Notes: generated by a model from the letters alone, not told the origin. A DNA stretch of 64,000 nt from Pseudoips prasinana (GCA_951640165.1 OX621254.1:21116001-21180000), one strand, 5' to 3'. Counted from the stretch's first letter, positions 1 through 12,514 are shown. Numbers and translations: made by a program.

Positions 1-213
1 CTCAATTAATGGGTTATCTAACAATGAAAGAATTTTTCAAATCAGAACAGTAGTTCCTGAGATTAGCGTGTTCGTCCAAACAAATGAACTGTTCAGCTTT
101 ATATAGTAGTATAGACATAGATTATATAAATTTTCAATTGTTGTGACATTAAAGAAATAATGGATAAATATACAGCCAAAATGTAATTACTGCGTTATAT
201 TCAATGGGATTTA
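1..213. other. Flank of LINE-A, no gene seen
   Basis: This AT-rich stretch lies beyond the 3' end of the minus-strand LINE-A. I see no coding region, inverted repeat or recognised repeat family in it. Confidence 0.4.
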
Positions 214-3200
214 TCAAAAATCAAAATCAAAAATGTTTTTATTGGCACCAAAGAGTACATAGTCGTAACAAATTAAAATGGACTCTTGACTTCCAAACTA
301 AGTGAGAACTTGTAAAATGGAAGCCAAGGAGTTCTCTCTCATATTACACAATTACAATTTAGCTATGTTATAGGCGTAGGATAAGCCTCTGTGTGTGTGT
401 GTATGTGAGTGTGTGTGTGTGTGTGTGTGGTACGTGAGGGAATGTGGGATTATAATGTGTATTTGCAGATAAAATCAGTGAGATCTGAGAAGATTCTCAG
501 TCTCCTCGTAGTTGAGAGCTATAAGCCATTGTGTTATGATGGTTCTACATTTGTGTTTGGTTAGTTTGAAGATATTGAGTGTTTTGTGAGAAATGTTGTA
601 TAAGTGTGTACCAATTACATTATAGTGTCTTTTTGCCAGAGTGGATTTATGATTGTACGTCTTGAATATATTAGTGATTTTACGTTTGCTGAAGATGAAT
701 TCGGTATTTTGGTTGTATGATGTATGCATCCGAAGTATAGTGTGGAGCACAAATAGTTTTCTCATAGAGAGGACTTTGGTATCAGCATACAGGTTGCAGG
801 TCGGGTATCTGATGGGCTTTGAGGTCATGATCTTTAGCACCGCTCTTTGGGCTCTTTCAGTGTTTATTATTGAAGTTTTTGGACATCCGCCCCACACACA
901 TATGCAGTAGGTAATTATAGACTGACATAAAGAAAAGTATGCTAGTTTTAATGTAGGGAGGTCAGCACTGTTTCGGAGTTTCTTAAATACATATATTAAT
1001 TTTCTTATACGAGATGTTAAGTGAGATAAATGCGTGGTCCAATTCAGATTTTCATTTATTGTGACTCCAAGGTACTTGACGTTAGTACGTCTTTTTAATG
1101 TATTACACGAGCAGTCGTCTGTGAGAGGTGAGCACGAGTGAACTCTAATAACAAAACTCTCAACTGGAGGAAGGAAGTTGGCTTTCATCGAGAACGGTAC
1201 AAAATTAGTCTTTTCGATGTTAAGGGTCAGTTTATTGAAACACAACCAGGACATTACTCTTTTCATTGCTAATTCTGCATTTTGGTTAACTTCTAACCAG
1301 TTACCACCACTTATAATCAGAGCTGTGTCATCCGCATAAGTGTAGATATTGCAATTTTGGATGGAGAGATTACAGAGACCATTTATGTGTATATCTGGAA
1401 CAACGTCGGGCCTAAGATCGAGCCCTGTGGGACCCCAAAGGTTAAGTGTTCCAAGTTACTCACAACAGAGTTGATGATTACACATTGGGTACGATCAGAT
1501 AAATAGCTCTTGAAAATATCCAGAACATGGCCCCGAACCCCCATCAGCTGGAGCTTATCTAGTAGCATTGGGACAGAGACAGTGTCAAAAGCCTTTGAGA
1601 GGTCCAGGAAGATACCTACGCACTTTCGTTTACGATCCAAATGAGATACGATCTCATTTGTTAGGGCCAGGACCGCATCCTCCGTGGAGACACCTCTCCT
1701 AAACCCATATTGGTTAGTGGCTAGGATGTTAAATTGGTTAAGGAAACAGACAAGGCGGTTATTTAGTGCTCTTTCTAAGATTTTTGATAGCGATGACAAA
1801 ACCGAGATGGGTCGGTAGTTGTTGACACTGCCTCTATCCCCGGCTTTATAGACTGGGTGGACAACAGCTCTTTTAAAAATCTTAGGGAAGACGCCAGTAG
1901 CAAAGGACAAATTACAGAGATATGTAATCGCTGGTACAAGTTTAGGTCTACACATTTTCAAAATTTTAGAGGGGATACTGTCCCATCCAGTTGAGCAGTT
2001 TTCCTTTAGGTTGCATATCAGAGAGTTTATTTCATTCTCATTAACGTTGAAAAGTGCCATAGAATACGGACTGTGTAGTTCGGGGGGATTCAACTTGTAG
2101 TCAGATATAGGTGGACAGACACCATTGGCCTCGAATTTCAGTGCAAGAGTTTTACCCACATTTGCAAAGAATTTATTAACAAGGTTTACAGCTTTTTTTG
2201 GGTCTGCAGCAGTATATAACAGCTCATTGGGTGGGGAAGGCAAAGTCAGGGTGTTAGTTATTTTTTTAATACAGTTCCAGGTGGCTTTTATGTTTTTATG
2301 TGCTTTTTGTAATTCGGTTCGCTCAAAGTCCCGTTTTAGTTTTCTGAGAAGATTGTTACAGAAGTTTCTGTAGCGATTGTAAGTTAACTTAAGCGTGGCA
2401 TTTTCTGGGTTTTTCTTCTGCTTTACGTGCATTCTATCTCGTGTGCGGATACATCTAAGGAGGCCAGGTGTGATCCATGGCTTAAGTATTCTTTTTTTAC
2501 GGGGGATATTGATCAGAACCGTACAAGCGACAACAACATCGGAGATAGCATTTACAAGAAATTCAGCCGCTTCGTCAGCATTAAGTATACAAAAGATAGG
2601 AGTGAGATCAGTATTTTCAATAGTGTATTTGGCCAACTCATAATTAATTTTTTTGAAAGTTGCTTGAGGGCTGTTGCCGTAATTCCTAGTGTGAAGGCTG
2701 AGAAGGGTCGGCGTATGATCTGTTACATAGCTTTCGATAACTAAAGTAGTGGATGGCAGATTGGATTTCAGAATGACGTGATCCAAACAAGAGTTAACTC
2801 TAGTCGGGTATTGGTGGCCAGGTAAGAGACCATGAAAGGCCATTAAGTCTAGGTATTGAGCCACGTTGTTTGTAGTATTATCAGGTGATATATCAAGATT
2901 TATGTCACCCATTACACAAACAGTCGTTATTGACCTAAGTGACAATAGAATACTGTCCAGGCTGGTGATAAAATTATCAATATTTTTGTAGGACGGTGAC
3001 CTATATATTGCTACTACAGCTAAATCCAGTCCAACCTTGCACACTATACAATTACCATCAATAAAAGGAGGCTCAGAGATTGAAATTTTTAGGGAAGTTT
3101 TTGTGTACATTACCACTCCTTCGTTCTGATTGAGATTTCTGTTAGTAGAGAACGAATTGTATCCGGCAATTTGCGGTATATCTAGAGCCTTATTCAGCCA

Positions 3201-3309
3201 GCACTCAGATAAAATGATCAGATCGCAACTAACCTTGATACTGGCAAGCAAAACCATCAGGCCGTCAAAGTTACGAGTAATGCTACGTATATTTATTTAT
3301 ATTATAAAA
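214..3309 (-). mobile_element. LINE-A, non-LTR retrotransposon (Jockey/CR1-like), 5' truncated
   Basis: The element runs right to left. Endonuclease and reverse transcriptase coding (about 3309 to 475) is followed by a 3' UTR with a GT-rich microsatellite (about 390-430). On the minus strand it ends with an AATAAA signal and a short tandem tail based on TTTTGA (214-235), not a plain poly(A). The left side of the endonuclease is lost near 3309, where an in-frame stop interrupts the frame just before the N-terminal Asn motif. Such 5' truncation is usual for target-primed reverse transcription. I cannot place the clade exactly without a tree. Confidence 0.85.
475..3309 (-). pseudogene. LINE-A ORF2: AP endonuclease plus reverse transcriptase
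   Basis: The protein nicks target DNA and copies the element RNA. On the minus strand the first frame (about 3309 to 1383) carries an apurinic endonuclease domain with NIRS near its start, SECW, the catalytic GDIN block and a terminal SDH-like YVTDHTPTL block. A linker follows, then reverse transcriptase with NYRPISVLSSLSK, FLDLSKAFDTV and GVPQGSILGP. The frame then breaks near 1384. The next frame (1384 to 475) resumes with the YADD catalytic box and continues through the thumb to a normal C-terminus. One frameshift between the GVPQG and YADD boxes therefore inactivates this copy. The apparent start at 3257 is only the first Met; homology extends upstream of it. Confidence 0.85.
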
Positions 3310-3685
3310 ATGCTTAAAGGTTATGCAGTTAGTGGGATTTTATCTAAAAAATATTGTATTTGGCTAGCCACACGTAATTGTAAACAAAAGGGCAGCAAAA
3401 TTAATCTCTTACAACCTTATAAACAGTAATCTTATACTTATGACAAGGTATTGATAATGTTTGCTTTAACAGAAACTGCGAATTTACACTTGAAACTTTA
3501 AAAAATATTGCATCTTACTTTGCCAAATAAATAATATGATGGCCTACCACTACGGTACCACCTATGTGCAAAATTATATGAAAATGAAATCCTTCTGACT
3601 GAGTAAACCGAACAGAAAAGCTCAGTTTCACATTATACTCTTAGTAATTATTTATAATATTATTGCAACTGCTTTTCTATTTCAG
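3310..3685. other. AT-rich spacer between LINE-A and a P-like relic
   Basis: No coding region was recognised. The right end (TTTCTATTTCAG at 3674-3685) looks like a splice acceptor for the following P-like exon, so part of this stretch may be old intron. Confidence 0.4.
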
Positions 3686-4509
3686 ATAAGGGTATTCTTC
3701 CTAAAGAATGCAGCGAAACGGCTGATATCCTTTTATTCTTCGACAACCTTTTTCAAAAATAAAGAAAAACATGCTAAGCCACTTCTTGGACCTGTCACTC
3801 CAAAATCTGTTCACCACAAGGAGTGGACAGAGGCAAAACCAAAACTCAAGGCAATGAAATTTGTCCACCCAATAACTGGAAAGGCTGAAAATGTACCTAC
3901 ATTAAATAACTGGGTATGGACACTTGATGGGATTGAATATTTATTAAAAAACTCGAGCGTGAGTACAATACAACATCAGTGTGGATGCGGCACTTTAACC
4001 AAGACCCAATCGAAAACTATTTTGGTGCCATTAGGAGTCATGGATGCCGCAACACAAATCCCACACCTGATAAATTTGAAGGTGCATTCACAACGTTACT
4101 AATTAATAACTTTTCAAGTGTCCATACCCCTGCTGGAGCTAATTGTGAAAACGATTTTTGCCAAAATTTATATGCCCTCATTGTCACAGAGGACTGCAAA
4201 GCTACGTACGCAACTTGCTAATTAGATTATATACCCAATATAACAATTGAGGATATAAATGCCAAAAGTGACCCCCATATATTGGGAGCTTTACAGTACG
4301 TCAGTGGATATTTTATAAAAAATGTGAAAAGAAAAGTTTTTAAAAACTGCAAAACATGTGCAATAAATGTAATTTCTACTGAAAGCATTGAATATATTAA
4401 ATATAGAGAATATGCAGGTCGTCAATGGCTTTGCAGTCCTACTGAAAACGTAATAAATTGCATATCAGCAGTCCAAGACATAACAAACACTATCATTAGA
4501 GAATGCTAA
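3686..4509 (+). pseudogene. P-element-like (THAP9-type) transposase, C-terminal relic
   Basis: The exon seems to open after a pyrimidine-rich acceptor ending at 3685. Conserved blocks are scattered over two or three frames: CSETADILLFFDNLF near 3710, VHHKEWTEAKPKLKAMKF near 3810, and RHFNQDPIENYFGAIRSHG near 3985. A LLINNFSSVHTPAGANCE block follows, then a Cys-containing tail (4282-4509). The DPIENYFG/IRSHG block is typical of the C-terminal part of P-superfamily and THAP9 transposases. Stops and frameshifts near 4000, 4220 and 4250 make it non-functional. The THAP domain and catalytic core are absent, so this is a 5'-deleted fragment. It is not obviously the same copy as the P-like genes at 27.7 and 47.0 kb. 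Confidence 0.7.
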
Positions 4510-5295
4510 GAAAAACATAATTTAAAAGAACTTGTTAAAACCTATTTAATAATGTACATAGATTTTAATTTTTTGGAATGCACAGAGCACAAAGGTAAAA
4601 TAATTAATTATTTGAATGAAAAATGTAAAAGACCAATAAAAAATTAATAAAGTGTACCTAAAATTATGAAAATCATAGTTTGCTTGGTGTCTCTTCGTTT
4701 TGTGTCCACAGTTAAGAATATAATCCATAAGCTTCGTGTAAGAAATACACAAGCTAACTATCAATAATTTAATTTTATCCTCAGTACTTAAAGTCGTAAG
4801 GTATGGTTACATGTATACATACATCATAGGTATGGTTATAGATAGATAGCTAGTAGTTCCGTAAAACGGATGCAGAAGGCGTTCTACAATGTTGCATATT
4901 TTTGCTAGCGAGAGAGACCTCTATTTCATATATACATTGTACTCTGTGGTACAGCACTGAACGCGTTCATTTGTTTAGTCGCGTTAGAACGCGTCAGTCG
5001 GCCGACGGTACGCATGCGCACGTGCTCGACCGACGGTCCTCGTACGCAGTGCGTAGCAAAATACGCACTGACGGTCGGTCGAGCACTGTTACTGGCCTAG
5101 GTATGACAAACGCAGTGCGTACACCTCGTACCTACTTTTTAATAGTGAATAACTGCCAAGTGCAAGTTAAAATTGTACGAAAGGCTTTTTAGCGTCGAAT
5201 TAATTTAAGTTATGTAATCCAGCGGTCAGACATTTTCTTCTATTGAAATATATTTTATTCATGTGCATATAGCTATTACCCATTTCTTAATAGAA
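4510..5295. other. Non-coding 5' flank of element A with a CpG-rich block
   Basis: The first part is AT-rich and featureless. From about 4970 to 5130 the base composition becomes CpG-rich and contains a strong hairpin (separate entry) and the 12-mer ACGCAGTGCGTA twice (about 5044 and 5110). This may be the promoter or left-end region of element A, whose first ATG is at 5296. I could not find a matching right-end inverted repeat. Confidence 0.4.
5022..5086. repeat. CpG-rich two-stem hairpin upstream of element A
   Basis: The outer arms 5022-5034 and 5074-5086 pair perfectly over 13 bp (GTGCTCGACCGAC and its complement). The inner arms 5047-5055 and 5062-5070 pair over 9 bp around a 6-base loop. 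It sits about 210 bp before the first ATG of element A. Confidence 0.7.
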
Positions 5296-7809
5296 ATGCC
5301 GTTAACTGCCGCTGAACGACAGAGAAGATATAGAGAAAAAGTACTAATCCAGAAAAATTACAAGAACAAAAGAAAAAAAAACAGTTAAAGAACATTACGT
5401 CAGTATAAAAATAAAACCGCTAATTATAACGACGAACAGAAAGAAGAGCTAAGAAAAATATGGAGAGAGGATCGAAAAAGAAAAGAAAATGCGCCGTTTA
5501 CATCTCAACAACCAGACATAAAAAACCCCAATCAAAGTATTGCCGATATTGAGATAATACATAAATTGCAACGCCGTAACGCGCAAAAATTTCAAAAAGA
5601 AAATATGCTTTTGAAAAGAAAATTAAGTTCTATGATGGTATTGTTTAACCATCTCCAAAGGAAAGTTCAAATACAACAAAAATTAATCAAAAGTTTGAAC
5701 GAAAAATACAAAAATATAATGATGGAGCTAGAAGCTAATACAACCAAAAATACAGATAAGAGAGAGGAAGAGAGTCTTAAATATTATAAAAATACTGTGG
5801 CAACGGAGGATACACTAAATAAAAGAGTAAATGACTTTATAAATGAAACGATACCAAATATATCCCAAAAAAGAAAGAGATTAAAAAAAGTTACTTGAGC
5901 ATGATTTATTTCAAGAATCTTTAAAATATGAGTACAAGATTTCTAAAAGAACTGATAACGATGTTTTAAAAAGAGTAGTAAGCAGTGATATTATGAAAAA
6001 GTACAAAAAACAACAAAATTCAAGGTAAGGTTATAATTTTCTATAAGCAGACGTTTGTATGCCACGTCTGCTTATAGAAAATTAGAAGAAGATGGCAAGA
6101 AGAAAGTTCAGTTCAGTTCAGTTTCAGAAACAAATCGCAATTTTTTTTAAAAGAGATGACGTGAGCCGAGCTACAGCCGGGAAGAAAGAATATAACACGT
6201 ATAAAAAAATCAAATTTCAAAAGAGATATTTGTTAGACAAGTTAAAGAACTTACATGGAAAATTTATAGAAGAAGTAGGAAGAGTAAGTTTCAGTACCTT
6301 CAAAAAATCCCGTCCATTCTACATGTTACCTCCTAATATCAAAGACTGTGAGAGTTGCGCATGCTCAAAATACTCGAATATGCAATTTTTAATAGACAAT
6401 TTACACTCGTTTGGTTTGCTTATGAGCAACAACTTGAATGTCGTAATACAGGATTTAGTCTGTGATTCAAAATCAAAACGGTGCATGTACGATGACTGTT
6501 CTGATTGTTCTGAAAGTTATATAGATAATGGCGATTTAGATCCAAATACTGAAGTGAAATGGTTTAATTGGGCTTTAACAGATTATGAATATGGCAAAGA
6601 AGGTTATATTAAAAAATCTAAAAAAATTATGAAGACTATAAAAGAAAGGACACTCAAGGATTTATTAGAGACATTTAAAAAAGAAATCAAGCCATTTAAG
6701 AAACACGTTTTTAATTTCTATTACCAGTACAACCAATACAAACTATGTGCAGAAAATTTACAAGAGCATGAGGCATTAATACACATAGATTTCTCCGAAA
6801 ATTATGTTTGTAAATATCACCAGGAGATCCAAGCTAAACATTTTGTTAAAGATCAAATTACTTTGCATACAGGTGTATCTTGAAAACCAAAAGTTAATAT
6901 CGTTTTGTTCAATATCTCCCGATAACACACACAACCCAGAGTCCATATGGGCACATCTAGATCCAATCCTTAATCATGTTAAGAATAATTACCCAAATAT
7001 AAACACCATTCATTTTTTTTCGGACGGTCCTTCGACTGAGTACAAACAAAAGAAAAACTTTTTTCTTTTTAGTCGAAACATTTATGATTATGGGTTCAGT
7101 ACTAGTTCATGGACATTCTTTGAAGCAGCGCACGGTAAAGGTGCAGCTGATGGCGTCGGGGGAGCTATTACGAACCCTTGATATGAAGACAGCTCAGGGA
7201 CTATATATACCAGACGCCAAGGCAGCATATGATGCATTGTTATCTACAGAAACCAAGATCAAGTTTTTTTAAGTGCCAGCTGAAAATATTAAACCCTTGG
7301 ATACTTTGATTGTTGAGAATCTGATGCCTATACCTGGGACTATGAAAATCCACCAATTAATAACCTGTGGACAATACAAAATCAAGTACAGAGATCTGAG
7401 CTGTTTTTGCAAAGATATTCGTGGAACTTGTGCGTGTCATTCACCTACATTCCATGATTTTTCTTCTTTTAATAAAATTGTTAAACGCAATAGAAAGCGA
7501 TTTGTGAGTCCTAAAAACGATATAAAAATTGCGCAAAAATCGAAAAAGAAAGTCAAACGAAGTCGTAAACAATTCAGCTCATCATCAGACGATGACACAA
7601 ATATGGAAATTGAATATGATGAAAGTGATTGTGATGACGATTTTCTGTCTGATGGTTCTATGATGTCTAACCTGAATTTACATCAGGATGAAAATGTATC
7701 TGGCAACAACCTTGATAGAAGCTCTGGCATCACTCAAACGTCCGTCAATCCTAATAAAAAAATCCATATTTTGTCCACGATAATTATAAAGAACCCATCA
7801 CAAACTTGA
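5296..7809 (+). pseudogene. Element A transposase-like protein, N-terminal region and core
   Basis: The N-terminus MPLTAAERQRRYREK is a basic motif shared by a large family of insect transposon-like proteins. It is followed by a Lys-rich, probably coiled-coil stretch (5566-5898). The core has FKRDDVSRATAGKKE (about 6140), a Cys cluster (CESCACSKY, about 6350), HIDFSENYVCKYHQEIQ (about 6785), FFSDGPSTEYKQKKN (about 7015) and EAAHGKGAADGVGG (about 7125). The acidic residues in DFSENY and SDGPS are candidate catalytic positions. The copy is dead: stops at 5386-5388 and 7270-7272, and frame changes near 5890, 6880 and 7165. A Ser/Asp-rich acidic linker (7560-7700) follows before piggyBac-1 interrupts the gene. 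The function is inferred from family resemblance, not established. Confidence 0.7.
6036..6082. repeat. Perfect 19-bp hairpin inside element A
   Basis: Arms 6036-6054 and 6064-6082 are exact reverse complements around a 9-base loop. The hairpin lies just after a donor-like AAGGTAAGG at 6022-6030 and directly before the core reading frame opening at 6092. It may be part of a very short intron or a small foldback insertion. Confidence 0.75.
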
Positions 7810-8116
7810 AACGTTTCAAAATTACAAGAAAAAAATGAAAATCAGAATAACTTGCAAAACAAGAAATATATTAACCCCTTATCGCATACAACGCCATATA
7901 TGGCTTCTGGTTTCGTTCTATTTTTTAACATATTAAAATTATTATTTTTTTCTAAACCAACTAAGAAAATATATTATAGAATTCTTCGTGGAACGGAACG
8001 CATTTTTTGTTGTCTATGGTAAGGTCTATCTGTCAAGTTATTAGAGGTTATGTTCAGCAACTCCGATCGGTAAAGTGAATTTATTTAATGCTGTTTTTAT
8101 AATTGGAAAAAAAGCA

Positions 8117-10555
8117 ATAATATTATTATTATTATTAGTGAACAGGCAAGCAGTTGATTCAACTGGTAAGTGCCTGTATCCAGCTTTTCTCCACTAGTTT
8201 CTATTGTAGCTTTGATATTTGTCAAGTCTATTTTTGAATTGATTCACATTTTGGGCTGAGATTACGTTTTCTGGGAGTTTATTCCACGCTTTGACTATTC
8301 TATTGTTTAAAAAGTGTTTGTGAGGGTTGTTGTGAGATAAAGTGGTACACAATTTAAGATGATGTCCTCGTAAATGGGAATTATCACTGCGTAGGAATAG
8401 TTTATCGAAGCCTTCTATGTCATAATGCCCATTTAAGATCTTGAATGTCTCAATTAGATCCCCACGTTCCCTGCGATCTTTTAGTGTTGTAAGTTTCAGG
8501 ATTTCTCTGCGTTCCTCGTATGAACGTCGTTTCAGTAATGGTGGTATTTTGGTGAAACTACGTTGTACTTTCTCCAGAAGATCTATGTCCTTGATAAAGT
8601 AGGGGTTCCAGACTTGAAAAGCGTACTCTAGTATCGGTCTGATGATGCTTTTGTGTATTTTGAGCATCATTTCGGGAGTTATAACTCCAAAGGCTTTTCT
8701 AGTCAGGTAGATAAGACTTTTGGCTTTCTTAGTGATCGTTGTTATGTGTGTTTCCCATTTCATGTCTTCTGATATCTTTACTCCTAAGTCTGTCTGGACC
8801 TTTACCTCCGTCAGCGGAGTATTTCCCAGCGTGTACGCCTTTCGGGGGTTTCGACCGCCTAAATGTAATACGGTACACTTTGCCTCATTTAGGTTGATTA
8901 GCCATTCCTTTGACCAGTTTGCAATTTTGTTTAGGTCATCTTGTAGACGGTCATAGTCGATTAAAGGATTTGCAAATACTTTAGTGTCATCAGCAGAGGT
9001 ACTGACATTACATTGCAAACGATGAGGAAGATCAAAGGTATATATTATGTACAGTACCGGTCCTAAAACTGAACGCTGGGGCACACCACTGTGTATTTCT
9101 CGATGGTCTGAGATTGATTCACCTATTCTGACTTGTAGAGTTCGGTGTCGCAGGAAAGCTTCAATCCAGGCTAATAGTTTTCCTCGGATTCCCACAAACT
9201 CTAGTTTCTGTAGGAGTCTTCTCGTAGGAACCTTGTCAAAAGCTTTTTCGTAGTCTAAATATATAACATCAACTGGGTATTTCTTGTTAAAATTAGTTAT
9301 CCAAGCCGATAAGCATGACAATAAATTAGAGATCGTAGACCGTCGTGGGCAGAAGCCATGTTGGTGATCAGGTATAACGCGACGATTAGCAAAAAGCTCC
9401 TTATATGTTTAACAATTATCTTCTCCATAGCTTTGCATGCCACACTTGTTAGGCTTATCGGTCTATAGTTAGCTGCCACCACCTTGTTGCCTTTTTTGAA
9501 TATGGGAGTCACCAGCGCCGTTTTCCAAGAGTCTGGTAGGATTCCTGTGTCATATGAGGTTTGCATGATAGTTGCTAGGTATTTATTGACGTCACAATTT
9601 TTGAGTACTCTGACAGGGATATTGTCTGGTCCAGGTGACGAGTCCGATTTCATTTCATTTATTGCTTGTTTTACTTTATCTTGTGTAAACAGTATTTCAT
9701 CAATAGAATTTTCGACTCGTAATGAAGGATCGAGGGTTGGCAACTGGGTCTGCGGTTCTATTTGGAAGACGCTTACAAACTGATCTGAGAATATCTTCGC
9801 AATTTGGTTAGGTTGGGTCACAGTCTGGCCTTGTTCGTCATGCAAAATGGTTAGAATGTCGACCTTAGACGTTACTTGTTGTCTGACATATGAATATAAT
9901 TTTTTGGGTCCAGCCTGTAATAGATCTGTTTCGAATTTTATACGGGATGCTCGGGTTAGGTTTACCATTTTATTGTTCAACTTCCTGTATTCTTTGTAGT
10001 GTTGGTCAAGACCAGTCAATGTAAATTTCTTCCATAGTCTCAGTTTGTGTTCTATAAGTTTAATGGTGTCTTTCGATATCCATGGCTTACTTAAGTTTTG
10101 TTGCCTAAGTCGTGTTTGAGGTACATATAACTTAATTGTTTCTTCCAGTACATTGAGAAGAATCACGTATTGACGTTTTGGGCAGTCTACGTTTCTCATT
10201 CTTTCGGGTAACGTAGATCGTAGTTTTTCGTTCATATTATCATAGTCTGCTTTAGTGTAATTTAGTTTAAATTTGGCTCTTTTCTTTTGCACTTCCATTA
10301 TCAATTGCATAGTGGCATATAAACAGGTATGGTCACTTTTACCAATAGGGGCTTGGTGATCTACATTGGCTATGAGGGAATCGTCGTTTGTTAGGATCAG
10401 GTCTAAAAAGGAAGGTTGGTTTCCTTGCCGAAATCTAGTATGTCTGTCTATTATTTGGTGCAGATTGTTTTCATTATACCTATTTATGAAGTTGTCTTCT
10501 TTTGGCGATACATAACCACTATCCTCCAGTGGCCACTTCACTCCACCATAGTAAT
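8117..10555 (-). mobile_element. LINE-B, non-LTR retrotransposon (CR1/L2-like), 5' truncated
   Basis: This minus-strand element ends at its 3' side in an ATT/TAA trinucleotide tail (8117-8137). It starts inside the endonuclease domain near 10555, beyond which piggyBac-1 sequence resumes. It therefore inserted into the 5' non-coding part of piggyBac-1. Confidence 0.8.
8194..10555 (-). pseudogene. LINE-B endonuclease fragment plus reverse transcriptase
   Basis: Read on the minus strand, the first frame (10555 to 9297) begins within the endonuclease (FLDLILTNDDSL, IGKSDHTCLY). It continues through a long linker to the first reverse transcriptase boxes (SSPGPDNIP, NYRPISLTSVACK). The frame breaks around 9300-9390. 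A second frame (9321 to 8194) resumes with IYLDYEKAFDKVP, a GVPQRSVLGP box and the active-site region. The usual GVPQG Gly is Arg, and the usual Tyr of the YADD box is Ser (SADD), so this copy is probably catalytically dead even apart from the frameshift. The C-terminal RGHHLKL and VKAWNKLPENV blocks resemble CR1/L2-group LINEs. The first residues of the 10601 reading are piggyBac-1 flank. Confidence 0.8.
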
Positions 10556-10758
10556 ATGGTAAGTAAAAATGCTGAATTTTTAAAATGCTTTCATTGTACA
10601 TTCATAAACATAACTCAGATTACAGTGTTGTTTTTTTTAATTTTGTTTGATTTTTGGGCCCCATTTTTCAATTGCCATATTTGGCTTCGTATGCGTTCAA
10701 GTCACATTCATTGTCTGTCATATATGGCTTCAAAGTTTGCTGTCTTTTCTGTGCAGCA

Positions 10759-11946
10759 ATGAATCCCTCACGCTTTTATGGTACATCCAAGCATGTGAAT
10801 CCCATTCCCGGTCACGGCTGTCAGAGTGATGATGATCTAGTTTCTGACTCTGATCCTGAATATGAACCTGCATCCGTCACCTCACGCCGTACTCGTAAAA
10901 AAAATTGTCATATCTGAATCGGATAGTTCCGATGATGATGAAATCACCACACAAAGCTTGCATGCTCCATCCACATCCACATCCACAGCAAAGGGCAAAA
11001 AAAAACAAAAAAGACCCGGTAATTTGGAAAAACCAGAAAATGGAACCTTATGATGCAGAAAACTTCAAATTTTCAGGAAATTCCGATCTGCCAGAAGAAA
11101 TCATCAAGTTGGATTCACCTCAAGAAATTTTCAAGTTCTTGTTCACGGATGAGTTGATTGATATGATTGTTGAGCAGTCCAACCTAAAATCTATTCAGGA
11201 CAACGCTGATAAGCTAGCAAACATAACCAAAGAAGAGATTGAGCAATTCATTGGCATGGTAATTTTCATGTCTTGTGTAAAATTGCCGTCAACGAGACTG
11301 TATTGGTCAAAACATGTTGGCCAGCAGCAAGTTTATGAAATAATGACCTGTAACAGATTTGATGCGATTAAGAAGAATTTGCATTTCAATAATAACGAAA
11401 ACCTTAAGCCCCGTAGCACAGATGGTCACGACAAACTTTTCAAAGTTAGACCATTGTTGGATAAGATTCGTGAACGTCTGCTGCTGGTTCCCAAAGAGGA
11501 GTAATTAGCCGTAGATGAGCAAATTATTCCCACCAAATGTCGTCATGAAATAAAGCAATACAATCCAGCAAAACCTCACAAATGGGGATATAAAAATCAG
11601 GTTCTGAGTGGTGTGTCAGGATTCAGCTACGACTTTGACATATTTGCTGGAGACCAAAGCAATACTTTTCCGTCAGATGCACCTGATCTTGGAGTGAGTT
11701 CAAATGTTGTGACCAGACTTGCTTCCTCAGTACCAAAGCATCAAACCCATAAACTCTGTTTCGATAACTGGTTCAACAGTCCTAACCTGCAAGTATATTT
11801 GTTTCAAAATGGTATACTGTCACTGGGAACTGTCAGGCTTAATCGCGTGCCGAACTCGAATATGCCTACTGAAAAGGATCTAAAAAAGAAGGGACGAGGA
11901 AGTATGGTAGAGAAGACAGCTGTCATAGACGGCGTAAAGCTGAGTT
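10759..11946 (+). pseudogene. piggyBac-1 transposase, N-terminal two thirds
   Basis: The Met at 10759 opens an acidic N-terminus (QSDDDLVSDSDPEYEP) typical of piggyBac transposases. A frame change near 10905 follows a run of A residues. The DDE_Tnp_1_7-type domain then runs from about 11050 with LYWSKH, FKVRPLLDKI, AVDEQIIP, YDFDIFAGDQ and HKLCFDNWF. An in-frame TAA at 11502-11504 lies just before the VDEQ block that holds the first catalytic Asp. The Asp in CFDNWF would be the second. The frame is cut at 11943-11946 (AGTT), the errantivirus target, and resumes at 19372 in the same codon. Confidence 0.85.
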
Positions 11947-12255
11947 TGTTACATATGCATAGCACACTATAACTGCTGACTAGCATTTACCCCATTGTTA
12001 CACTTCGCAACAGCGAGTCACACGAAGGCGCTTAATCAGCATAGCCGGAAAGCAACGTGACCACCGCTGTACCGGACACCCGAAGCCCGCTCCTCGGCTC
12101 CGTGGGACCGGCCACTTCCTACTCAACCATCGAACGGTCGTCACCTAATTAACTTAGTTCATATAATTTTATTGTAATTCCTTGATAAGTAAATTAAATT
12201 ATTTTAAGTTTGATCTTGTATTTTTTTGGGTCCTTGGCTGTCGACTTTAATATCT
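11947..12255 (+). repeat. Errantivirus 5' LTR
   Basis: The 309-bp repeat begins TGTTACATATGC and ends CTTTAATATCT. By eye it is identical to the copy at 19059-19367. It should contain the promoter and RNA start, but no TATA box was assigned with confidence. Confidence 0.92.
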
Positions 12256-12273
12256 GGCGCAGTCTAACGGATA
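12256..12273 (+). promoter_or_regulatory. Primer-binding site for minus-strand synthesis
   Basis: The sequence GGCGCAGTCTAACGG follows the 5' LTR directly. The related TGGCGCAGTC form is used by 17.6/297/ZAM-type errantiviruses, generally assigned to a tRNA-Ser primer. The tRNA identity is from family knowledge, not checked here. Confidence 0.7.
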
Positions 12274-12514
12274 GTAAAAATAGAGTCAGTGCATCAAGCA
12301 GGACCGGAGCAGCTATCCAGAACCTACCAGAGGTACAAGATCTACGAATGTGAGTACTTTAGATTCATACTAGAGTCGCTCTCCTTTATATTTTAAGTAT
12401 TTCCTTTAAATTACCCCTAGATTAGAATATAGGCATAGTAGAAACTATCAATTAGATTTAAATAGAAACCTAGATTTAATAAATATATTTCCTGAACGTA
12501 ATAAGAGTTCAACG

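Noticed and set aside
653..910. Plus-strand open frames opposite LINE-A (also 2125-2744 and similar)
   Set aside because: They are antisense shadows of the endonuclease/reverse transcriptase frame and show no domain or codon pattern of their own.
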